From the NCBI GenBank assembly GCA_964636405.1, contig CAZWSI010000033.1:1-18270 (forward strand): a stretch of 18,270 nucleotides of DNA, in the 5' to 3' direction. Positions 1-6,146 of this stretch are shown here, in pieces. Source of the stretch: CAZKGE01 sp964636405. Lineage in GTDB: Bacteria > Bacillota > Clostridia > Christensenellales > CAG-138. Under the pieces are notes generated by a model. That model worked only from the letters and a program-made list of their open reading frames with translations, had not been told where the DNA came from and did not search any database. Position numbers and translations under genes: made by a program. Every line of letters starts with the position of its first letter. Position 1 is the first letter of the stretch.

Positions 1-1049
1 CTGGTGGGCGTAACGAGCGGCAGATAGCCGAAGTCTTTGCGAACCACCGGGATTTCCGAAAGCACATCATAGTATTTATCCTCGGCGTTGGCCTGCTTAA
101 GCTGCGAAATCAGGTTTGAGAGCATGCCGCCCGGCACCTGATACAGCAAGGTGTTGGTATCCACCTTGAGAGACTTGACGGAAATGGTGCCGTCCGCCAG
201 CATACGCTCGGCCACAGGACGCATGATCTTGGCCGCGTCGGAAAGCTTGGCAAGATCGAGCCCGGTATCGCGCGTCGTGCCCTTGAGCGTAGCCACAAGG
301 GGCTCGGTGGCGGGCTGCGAGGTGCCGTTCGCCATGGGCGAAAGCGCGCAGTCCACAATATCCACGCCGGCCTGCGCCGCCATGAGATAGGTCATGTCGC
401 CCGTGCCGGTGGTGTTGTGGGTGTGCAGGTGGATGGGTACGTCAATCTCGCTCTTGAGGCGCTTAACCAGCGAATACGCGGCCTGCGGAAGCAGAAGGTT
501 CGCCATGTCCTTAATGCAGATGGTATCCGCGCCCATTTGAACCAGCTCTTTGGCGAGCTTAACGAAATAATCCTCGTTGTGCACGGGGCTGATGGTGTAG
601 CTGATGGCCGGCTCGCAGATGCCGCCGAACTTCTTGGTGAAGCGGATGGCGGACTCGAGATTGCGCGTATCGTTCAGCGCGTCAAAAATGCGGATGACGT
701 CGATGCCGTTTTCAAGCGCCTTTTTGCAGAACTGCTCCACCACGTCGTCGGCGTAATGCTTATAGCCGAGGATGTTCTGGCCGCGAAAGAGCATTTGCAG
801 CTTGGTGTTGGGCAGCGCTTTGCGCAGCTTTCGGAGACGTTCCCACGGGTCCTCGTTGAGGAAGCGGAGGCAGGAATCAAAGGTTGCGCCGCCCCAGGCC
901 TCCAAGGACCAGTAGCCGATGGAATCCAGAATCTCACACGCGGGCAGCATATCCTCGATGCGCATGCGGGTCGCGGCCTGCGATTGATGCGCGTCGCGCA
1001 GAATGGTATCCGTGATATAGAGCTTATTGACTTCCGTGTTGTTAGCCAT
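1..1049 (-). CDS. oadA: Oxaloacetate decarboxylase alpha subunit (carboxyltransferase), 3' end cut off by window
   Basis: Soluble biotin-dependent carboxyltransferase that moves CO2 from a 2-oxo acid, most likely oxaloacetate, onto the biotin carrier encoded upstream. The N-terminal 349 residues lie in the window. Visible are the DTILRDAHQS motif (residues 14-23, metal and substrate site), a Lys in CIKDMA (Lys180, the position carboxylated in this family) and the metal ligands in HLHTHNTTG (His207, His209). The ATG at 1049 is preceded by AAGGAG with an 8-base spacer. It is the last gene of the oadG-carrier-oadB-oadA run, 18 bases after the oadB stop. No biotin attachment domain is visible and a separate carrier gene exists, so the protein is probably the short form without a fused carrier, but the C terminus is outside the window. 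Pyruvate carboxylase subunit B has the same fold; the adjacent membrane subunits argue for a decarboxylase. Confidence 0.92.
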   Translation of the reverse strand, partial: MANNTEVNKLYITDTILRDAHQSQAATRMRIEDMLPACEILDSIGYWSLEAWGGATFDSCLRFLNEDPWERLRKLRKALPNTKLQMLFRGQNILGYKHYADDVVEQFCKKALENGIDVIRIFDALNDTRNLESAIRFTKKFGGICEPAISYTISPVHNEDYFVKLAKELVQMGADTICIKDMANLLLPQAAYSLVKRLKSEIDVPIHLHTHNTTGTGDMTYLMAAQAGVDIVDCALSPMANGTSQPATEPLVATLKGTTRDTGLDLAKLSDAAKIMRPVAERMLADGTISVKSLKVDTNTLLYQVPGGMLSNLISQLKQANAEDKYYDVLSEIPVVRKDFGYLPLVTPT

Positions 1050-1067
1050 TGTTTTTTCTCCTTTACG

Positions 1068-2294
1068 TTAGCCCAGGATTGAGAGGAACACGCCCGCGGC
1101 AATCGCGGAGCCGATCACGCCCGCCACGTTGGGGCCCATGGCGTGCATGAGGAGGAAGTTGGCCGGGTCCTCCTTCTGCCCCACCACCTGCGAAACGCGC
1201 GCCGCCATGGGAACGGCCGATACGCCCGCGCTGCCGATGAGCGGATTGATCTTTTTCTTGGTAAAGAGGTTCGTAAACTTCACCAGCAGCACGCCGCCCG
1301 AGGTGCCGAAGCTGAACGCGATTACGCCCAACACCACGATGGCGATGGTGTTCCACCGCAGGAAGGTATCCGCCGTCGCGGTTGCGCCCACGGAGATGCC
1401 CAGAAAGATGGTGACGATATTGATCAGCTCGTTCTGCACGGTTTTGCTGAGCCGATCAACCACGCCCGCCTCTTTAAAGAGGTTGCCCAGCATGAGCGAG
1501 CCGACGAGGGGCGCGGCGGAGGGCAGCAGGAAGGACACGAACGTGGCCGCCACGATGGGGAAAACGATCTTTTCCGTCTTGGACACGACGCGGAGCTGAT
1601 CCATGCGGATCATGCGCTCCTTCCTGGTGGTGAGCGCCTTCATAATCGGGGGCTGAATGACCGGTACGAGCGCCATGTACGAATAGGCGGCGACCGCCAC
1701 GGGGCCCAGAATCTGCGGGGCGAGCTTGGTGCATACCAAAATGGCCGTCGGGCCGTCCGCGCCGCCGATAATGCCGATGGAGGCCGCAGCGTTTGCATCG
1801 AAGGTGATGCCCAGCGCGTTCACCGCCCAATCCCACTGGCCGATGAGCAGCGCGAGGATAAAGGCCACGTAAATGCCGAGCTGCGCAGCCGCGCCGTAAA
1901 TGAGGCTCTTGGGGTTTGCAATCAAGGGTCCAAAGTCCGTCATCGCGCCCACGCCCATGAAGATGAGGCAGGGATAGATGCCGAGCTTGACGCCGAGATA
2001 AAGATAATCGATAAGCCCAGCCTGCTTCGGATCGCCGAGCGCCGCCCAATCGACCGTATAGGTCAGGTGTCCGGCCGCGTCGACAACCTCTTTTTTGAAG
2101 AATTGCTCATGGTAGAGGCCGGCGCCGGGCAGGTTGGAGAGGAGCATACCGAACGCGATGGTAAGAAGGAGCAAGGGCTCAAACTTTTTCACAATCGCAA
2201 GGTAGAGCAGCACGCAGGCCACGATAATCATGATCAGATTCTTCGGGTCCTGCACGAGCAGATAAAAGCCCGTAGTTTTCAAAAATTCCAACAT
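1068..2294 (-). CDS. oadB: Na+-pumping oxaloacetate decarboxylase beta subunit
   Basis: Integral membrane subunit (408 residues, many hydrophobic helices) that decarboxylates carboxybiotin and couples this to Na+ export. Residues known to be essential in Klebsiella OadB are present: the Asp of GGADGPT (Asp180 here) and the second-site residues Asn350, Gly354, Ser359 and Arg366 in INPLIGSAGVSAVPMAAR. Length is slightly below the usual 410-430. The reading frame stays open upstream to 2387, but the ATG at 2294 was chosen because AAGGAG sits 9 bases before it. That ribosome site overlaps the TAA of the biotin carrier, suggesting coupled translation. The beta subunits of methylmalonyl-CoA and glutaconyl-CoA decarboxylases are close relatives; substrate is inferred from the OadA neighbour. 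Confidence 0.95.
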   Translation of the reverse strand: MLEFLKTTGFYLLVQDPKNLIMIIVACVLLYLAIVKKFEPLLLLTIAFGMLLSNLPGAGLYHEQFFKKEVVDAAGHLTYTVDWAALGDPKQAGLIDYLYLGVKLGIYPCLIFMGVGAMTDFGPLIANPKSLIYGAAAQLGIYVAFILALLIGQWDWAVNALGITFDANAAASIGIIGGADGPTAILVCTKLAPQILGPVAVAAYSYMALVPVIQPPIMKALTTRKERMIRMDQLRVVSKTEKIVFPIVAATFVSFLLPSAAPLVGSLMLGNLFKEAGVVDRLSKTVQNELINIVTIFLGISVGATATADTFLRWNTIAIVVLGVIAFSFGTSGGVLLVKFTNLFTKKKINPLIGSAGVSAVPMAARVSQVVGQKEDPANFLLMHAMGPNVAGVIGSAIAAGVFLSILG

Positions 2295-2307
2295 GCGCCC
2301 GTTCTCC

Positions 2308-2703
2308 TTAGCCGATACGGCAGAACACAGCACCCGTATCCACGGTGTTGCCCGTCTGTACGCAGAGCTCTGTGACCGTGCCTTCATAATCGGAGAAGAT
2401 TTCGTTCTCCATCTTCATGGCTTCCAGAACAAGAATAAGCTGGCCGCGCTTGACGGCCTCGCCCTGCTTGACGGCCACGGACAGAACGGTGCCCGGCATG
2501 GGCGCCACGATCGCGTTGCCGCTGCCGGAAGCCGCGGGAGCCGCCGCCGGTGCGGGAGCCGGAGCAGGAGCAGGAGCGGCAGCCGCCGGAGCGGGAGCAG
2601 CTTTGGGCGCGGGCGCGACCGCGGGGGCCTGCACGCCGCCCGCGAGTTCTTCCACGGAAACCTCATACTTGGTGCCGTTAACATTCACAAGAAACTGACG
2701 CAT
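2308..2703 (-). CDS. Biotin carboxyl carrier subunit of the Na+-pumping decarboxylase
   Basis: 131-residue carrier that shuttles CO2 as carboxybiotin between the OadA active site and the OadB membrane pump. The C-terminal half (about 62-131) is a biotinyl/lipoyl domain with the biotin attachment motif EAMKMEN, Lys97 being the modified residue. Residues 1-22 form a short N-terminal segment typical of decarboxylase carriers (MmdC/GcdC type). Residues 24-60 are an Ala/Pro linker that acts as a flexible arm. The start at 2703 follows GGGAGGG with 9 bases of spacing. It lies 24 bases after oadG and 13 bases before oadB. In Klebsiella this domain is fused to the alpha subunit; here it is a separate gene. 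Confidence 0.94.
   Translation of the reverse strand: MRQFLVNVNGTKYEVSVEELAGGVQAPAVAPAPKAAPAPAAAAPAPAPAPAPAAAPAASGSGNAIVAPMPGTVLSVAVKQGEAVKRGQLILVLEAMKMENEIFSDYEGTVTELCVQTGNTVDTGAVFCRIG
2555..2578. repeat. Four tandem GGAGCN hexamers in the carrier linker
   Basis: Four consecutive 6-base units (GGAGCC, GGAGCA, GGAGCA, GGAGCG) read as Ala-Pro dipeptides on the minus strand. More degenerate GGAGC units flank them. Since the unit is two codons, gain or loss of copies would change only linker length, not the frame. Confidence 0.8.
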
Positions 2704-2727
2704 AAAAACATACCCTCCCGTATTTGT

Positions 2728-3018
2728 TCAATCGACTTTTTTGATAGAGTGGATGCGAAGCCCTTTTACGCTCGTGCCCATAACCTCCGCGATGGCGGCG
2801 GAAACGACCGCGACCAGGGCCTGCCTGTCCGCCGAAGACGCGGCGGGCGCGGACAAGGAGGCCGGCGCAACCGCGTGCGCGGGCTGCTTTTCGCCCTTGT
2901 TCTTCAACAGCCTGCAAATTACGCTCATCAGCTTGGTAATAAAGATCAAGCAGACAAGGCCGACAAAAACCGTGCCAAACCCGAGCAGCACGATCCCAAG
3001 TCTCAGCGAGTCACCCAT
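2728..3018 (-). CDS. oadG: Oxaloacetate decarboxylase gamma subunit
   Basis: Small 96-residue protein with one N-terminal membrane helix (about residues 6-29), a basic segment after it, an Ala/Ser/Pro linker (about 46-62) and a soluble tail. This is the layout of OadG, which anchors the soluble alpha subunit/carrier to the beta pump and assists assembly. Sequence alone would be weak, as OadG proteins diverge quickly. The call rests mainly on size, topology and position at the head of the operon. Start at 3018 has GGAGG 8 bases upstream. A 105-base gap separates it from the rluB stop; I could not identify a convincing promoter there. Confidence 0.85.
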   Translation of the reverse strand: MGDSLRLGIVLLGFGTVFVGLVCLIFITKLMSVICRLLKNKGEKQPAHAVAPASLSAPAASSADRQALVAVVSAAIAEVMGTSVKGLRIHSIKKVD

Positions 3019-3123
3019 TCACAGTACCTCCAGTGAAACGAAATGCGGGCGGCGGACAGATAATCTCATCCTAGCCCGTATTCTTCTTATTCGACATGTC
3101 TTCCTTGATTCCTGCCACGTTTT

Positions 3124-3885
3124 TTATATATTTTTTTGCTTTTTGTTCACAGACACGCCATCTCCCTTTTTGAGCGTGTCAATCGAACGATCCAGCGCGG
3201 ACAGCTCGGCGGCTGTGGCATAGCGCCACTGGCCCGGCTCAAGCGTACCCAGCGAAAAAATGCCGAAGCGCTCGCGCTTGAGGCGCAGCGTTTTGTGCCC
3301 CACAGCCTCGGCCATGCGGCGAATCTGGCGGTTGCGCCCCTCATGGATGGTCATAAGCAGCGACGTATCGCCCCGCGCAGTGCGCGCGATATGCGTTAAG
3401 ACTGCGGGCGCGGTCATGCCGTCGTCAAGCCGCACGCCGCAGCGGAGCCGCTCGGCCTCGTCCTCCGTTAGCACGCCGTCCAGCACGGCGTAGTAGGTCT
3501 TCTCCGCGCCGTAGCGCGGGTGGGTAAGATAATAGGCCAGCTCGCCGTCGTTGGTCATGAGCAGCAAGCCCTCGGAGTTGAGATCGAGGCGGCCCACATT
3601 GAAAAGGCGGACAGGTATGTCCGAGAAGAAATCCTGCACGGTTTTCCTTCCCTCCGGGTCGTCCGAGGTGCAGACCACGCCGCGCGGCTTGTAAAAAAGA
3701 AGCACGGTGCGCTGCTCGCGCTTGACCACGGGCTTGCCGTCCAATAAAACGGTGTCTCCGTCCTCCACCGACATGCCAAGGCGCGCCGTCTCCCCGTTTA
3801 CGCTTACGCGCCCGGCCTCGATCAGCGCCTCGGACGCGCGCCGCGACGCGACGCCCGCCTCCGCCAGATATTTTTGCAACCGCAT
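3124..3885 (-). CDS. rluB: 23S rRNA pseudouridine synthase, RluB/RsuA family
   Basis: 253-residue enzyme that isomerises a uridine in ribosomal RNA to pseudouridine (U2605 of 23S rRNA for RluB in E. coli). Residues 1-60 are an S4 RNA-binding domain (MRLQKYLAEAGVASRRASE). The catalytic domain carries the family signature NVGRLDLNSEGLLL, with Asp101 as nucleophile, and the later GRNRQIRRM motif. Start at 3885 follows a GGGGGAA purine run. It lies 50 bases after the carboxypeptidase stop, the same neighbour relation seen for dacB and ypuL (rluB) in Bacillus. The C terminus is Lys-rich. RsuA or RluE cannot be strictly excluded, but gene context favours RluB. Confidence 0.93.
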   Translation of the reverse strand: MRLQKYLAEAGVASRRASEALIEAGRVSVNGETARLGMSVEDGDTVLLDGKPVVKREQRTVLLFYKPRGVVCTSDDPEGRKTVQDFFSDIPVRLFNVGRLDLNSEGLLLMTNDGELAYYLTHPRYGAEKTYYAVLDGVLTEDEAERLRCGVRLDDGMTAPAVLTHIARTARGDTSLLMTIHEGRNRQIRRMAEAVGHKTLRLKRERFGIFSLGTLEPGQWRYATAAELSALDRSIDTLKKGDGVSVNKKQKNI

Positions 3886-3909
3886 CTATTCTTCCCCCCG
3901 CGCCTCCTT

Positions 3910-3937
3910 GGGCGCTTCGCCCGACGGTTCTTCCGTC
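3910..3937 (-). other. Two adjacent RNA hairpins between the carboxypeptidase gene and rluB
   Basis: On the transcribed strand, GACGG-AAGAA-CCGTC (3937-3923) is followed directly by GGGCG-AAG-CGCCC (3922-3910). Both stems are perfect 5-bp helices. The first overlaps the TGA of the upstream gene. No U-run follows, so they are not standard terminators; they may slow or process the message just upstream of the rluB ribosome site. Confidence 0.5.
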
Positions 3938-5063
3938 AGGCGCTCCAAATCGACAAAATCTCCCCAAGATAATAGCCCACGTCCGCCCGCGCCGCGCCGC
4001 GCGTTACAATCAGCGGCGTGCCCGACGCTTCGCTTCCATTCACATACAGCGTGACAATTCCGGCCTCATGCCCCGCCACGACCGGCGCGTTCAGGCTTTC
4101 CGCGCGCGCAAGCTTCCACTCGACGGCGTCCGAGCCGTCGCGCTTGATTGGATACAGTATATCCTCTTTTGCGTAAAGTTCCAAGACCTCGCTTTCGCCC
4201 CGGGAAACGGATACCGTTCCAATGGGCGTGCCGGCGGAAAGCAAACGGCGCATTTCATAAGCCGCGAAGCCATAATCCAGCATTGCATACGCGGTATTCC
4301 ACATATCGGGGCAGTTGAGCAGCACGCCGACAAGCAGCATGCCCTCGCGCTCGGCGGAAAATACCAGACAGCGTCCCGCCGCCTTTGTAAAGCCAGTTTT
4401 TACGCCGCAGCCCCCCTCGTATTGCCAGAGCAGGCGGTTCTTGTTTTGCAGCACGCGGAGCTGATCGCCCGTTTTCGCTTCATAATAGCTGGTTCCCACA
4501 ACGAGGCGAAAGGTTTCGTTTTGCATCGCGACGGCGGCGATTTGCGCCAGATCCCGCGCTGTCGTATAGTGCCCCTCGGCGGGTAGGCCGTTCGGATTCA
4601 CAAAGTGCGTGTTTTGGCAGCCGATTTCCTTGGCGCGGGCGTTCATGCGCGCCGCGAAGTCCTCTGTCGAGCCGCCGATGTGGTTTGCGATGGTCAGCGC
4701 CGCGTCGTTGCCGGAGCGAAGCATAAGCCCGTAAAGCAAATCGCGCAGGGAAACGCGCTCGCCCCTGTGCAGATACATGCTCGAGCCCTCCGTGCCATAG
4801 GCGCTGTCCGGCACGGGCACAAGCGCGTCCAAATCGCCGTGCTCGGCGGCGAGAAGCGCGGTCATCACCTTGGTGGTGCTGGCCATGGGCAAGGGCGCGT
4901 CCGCGTTTTGCGCAAGCAGCACACGGCCCGTAGAAGCCTCGATGAGAATCGCGCCGCCCGCCGAAACGTCGGGCAGCTCCTCCCCGTCCGCGCGCGCCGC
5001 GCCGACCGGGAGCAATAACGCCAACGCAAGCAGCGCATAGAGTGCGCGCAAGGCCCGTTTCAT
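3936..5063 (-). CDS. D-alanyl-D-alanine carboxypeptidase (peptidase S11, DacB/DacF-like)
   Basis: Exported penicillin-binding protein that removes the terminal D-Ala from peptidoglycan stem peptides and so controls cross-linking. It has 375 residues with a signal peptide at 1-25 (ending near ARA-DG). All three active-site motifs are present: SxxK (Ser62-Thr-Thr-Lys65), SGN (118-120) and KTG (223-225, in GVKTGFT). A second KTG at 198-200 is outside the expected position. The C-terminal region (about 280-375) fits the PBP5-associated domain, with a hydrophobic end (YYLGEILSIWSA) as membrane anchor. The ATG overlaps the ytfJ stop (ATGA); AAGGAA lies 8 bases upstream. The ytfJ and rluB neighbours match sporulation dacB, a spore cortex enzyme in Bacillus, more than dacF. 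Conservation of dacB versus dacF cannot be decided by eye. Confidence 0.93.
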   Translation of the reverse strand: MKRALRALYALLALALLLPVGAARADGEELPDVSAGGAILIEASTGRVLLAQNADAPLPMASTTKVMTALLAAEHGDLDALVPVPDSAYGTEGSSMYLHRGERVSLRDLLYGLMLRSGNDAALTIANHIGGSTEDFAARMNARAKEIGCQNTHFVNPNGLPAEGHYTTARDLAQIAAVAMQNETFRLVVGTSYYEAKTGDQLRVLQNKNRLLWQYEGGCGVKTGFTKAAGRCLVFSAEREGMLLVGVLLNCPDMWNTAYAMLDYGFAAYEMRRLLSAGTPIGTVSVSRGESEVLELYAKEDILYPIKRDGSDAVEWKLARAESLNAPVVAGHEAGIVTLYVNGSEASGTPLIVTRGAARADVGYYLGEILSIWSA

Positions 5064-5497
5064 TTGCAGCGTTCCTTATTATCCGAATGGTTCGGATTGT
5101 CCGGCAGCGCTTTGACAATTTGCTCCGCGTGCTGTAAAAGCTCCGGGAGCATGCCCACAAGCCTGTCCAGCGCACCGCTTGTCGATGCGGGCAGCACGCT
5201 TACGCGCCCGTCGCGCACGCACAAAAACGCCACGGGCGCAAGCCCTACGCCCGCCGCGGAGGTTCCCAAAAAAGGCAGGGGCGGCCGCTCGTCGAGCATA
5301 TGCCCGCTCTGCGCCACCGTGTGCTTGGAGTCGTACTCGCCTCCGCCCGTGACAAAACCCAGCGTGACGCGGGATACGGGCATGACGAGCGAACCGTCCT
5401 CGAGCTTGACCGCCTCGCCCACCACCGTGTTCGCCTTTGCGATGTGGTCGAGATTCTCCATTGTGATGCGGACAATGTTTTCAATTGGATGCGTCAT
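5060..5497 (-). CDS. ytfJ: GerW-family sporulation protein YtfJ
   Basis: 145-residue protein of the GerW/YtfJ family, made in the forespore of Bacillus and needed for normal spore germination. The family features seen are MTHPIENIVRITMENL at the N terminus, the central VMPVSRVTLGFVTGGGEY block, and a glycine/alanine-rich segment (GTSAAGVGLAPVAFL). The frame is open further upstream to 5557, but ATG 5497 has AAAAGGAG about 10 bases before it and gives the usual family N terminus. It overlaps the preceding DUF2953 gene by 17 bases and the following carboxypeptidase by 4 bases (ATGA), so the three are probably translated as one coupled unit. This gene is the best evidence that the organism belongs to a spore-forming lineage. 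Confidence 0.93.
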   Translation of the reverse strand: MTHPIENIVRITMENLDHIAKANTVVGEAVKLEDGSLVMPVSRVTLGFVTGGGEYDSKHTVAQSGHMLDERPPLPFLGTSAAGVGLAPVAFLCVRDGRVSVLPASTSGALDRLVGMLPELLQHAEQIVKALPDNPNHSDNKERCK

Positions 5498-6074
5498 AGG
5501 TGTACTTCTCCTTTTTGTCGGCCAAAATGACTCTAATAATTTGCGCAGGAGCAGCAAGGGCTATGCCTTCCAGATTTATCCGAAGCTGGTCGCAGTCCCA
5601 CAGCGGCACCGCGTCCGCCGCAGCGCGCGCAGATTCGAAGCGTGCAAGCAGAACGGGAAAGGCCGCCCTTGTCACCGAGCAGAGCGCGCCGGCGAGCAGC
5701 GCGGCGGCGGCCGGAGCGTCCTTTATGCCCACAAAATACGTAACGTCAAAGGCGTCGATTCGAATGGAGGACCAAAGCTTGGAGGGAAGGCCTCTCGAGG
5801 ACGGCTTGGGTCTGCGCGCATCGTAAAGGCTGGACACGCGCCCCTGCCTGCGCAAAAGTTCCACGCGCAGGCAGGGCTGTGAAAGCAGTGCGAGCCGGAT
5901 GCGGCAGGCGCAAGCAAAAAGCGGATGCCGCACGCGAAGCATGCCAAAGCCCGCGAATAAATCAGTCTGCAAGCGAAATTCCAGCCTTGCGGGCACGTGC
6001 AGCAGGGCATAACAAGCCCCCGTGAGCAGCAATAAGCCAAACAAAACCCAAAGCAATACAACAATCCCCTGCAC
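5481..6074 (-). CDS. DUF2953 protein (YtfI-like), sporulation cluster
   Basis: 197-residue protein with one N-terminal membrane helix (about residues 4-24) followed by a soluble, Leu/Ala/Arg-rich domain. Size, single helix and position directly before ytfJ match the DUF2953/YtfI family, which is paired with ytfJ in Bacillus and many Clostridia; its biochemical function is unknown. The open frame starts with GTG at 6074, but that codon has only AAGG two bases upstream. An alternative TTG start at 6056 (codon 7) has AGGGGA at good spacing and keeps the whole helix. Both candidates lie in or next to an inverted repeat (6066-6094), so the true start is uncertain. Confidence 0.8.
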   Translation of the reverse strand: MQGIVVLLWVLFGLLLLTGACYALLHVPARLEFRLQTDLFAGFGMLRVRHPLFACACRIRLALLSQPCLRVELLRRQGRVSSLYDARRPKPSSRGLPSKLWSSIRIDAFDVTYFVGIKDAPAAAALLAGALCSVTRAAFPVLLARFESARAAADAVPLWDCDQLRINLEGIALAAPAQIIRVILADKKEKYTYDASN

Positions 6075-6094
6075 GGCCTTAGCTTGCGCAGGGG
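6066..6094 (-). promoter_or_regulatory. Inverted repeat over the DUF2953 start region
   Basis: CCCCTGC at 6066-6072 and GCAGGGG at 6088-6094 form a 7-bp stem with a 15-base loop. The stem contains the GTG start and the AGGGG that could serve the alternative TTG start. Folding in the mRNA would hide the translation start. On the minus strand, CATACTT (6107-6101), close to the -10 of forespore sigma G promoters, lies just upstream; no good -35 is seen. Confidence 0.4.
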
Positions 6095-6115
6095 ATGGAA
6101 AAGTATGCCTAATTT

Positions 6116-6142
6116 GACGGGCGGCGACACCCGCGCCCCGTC
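6116..6142 (-). terminator. Weak stem-loop after the metal ATPase gene
   Basis: GACGGG (6116-6121) pairs with CCCGTC (6137-6142), extendable by 2 bp past one bulged base. It lies 5 bases beyond the ATPase stop on the minus strand. Only AAATTAGG follows, with no U-run, so termination here is doubtful and some read-through into DUF2953 is possible. Confidence 0.3.
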
Positions 6143-6146
6143 CCGC

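Noticed and set aside
1143..2375. Long open frame (410 codons) on the plus strand opposite oadB
   Set aside because: Its protein is rich in His, Arg, Glu and Gly in the way expected from reading a GC-rich gene backwards; oadB on the other strand has clear family motifs and a ribosome site.
3071..3097. Eight-codon reading frame MSNKKNTG before oadG, possible leader peptide
   Set aside because: The nearby AAGGAAG is only 2 bases from the ATG, there are no regulatory codon runs or attenuator hairpins, and a frame this short is expected by chance.
4464..4472. First KTG triplet in the carboxypeptidase (residues 198-200) as the active-site motif
   Set aside because: The following GVKTGFTKAAG (Lys223) has the family context and expected spacing; the earlier one is coincidental.
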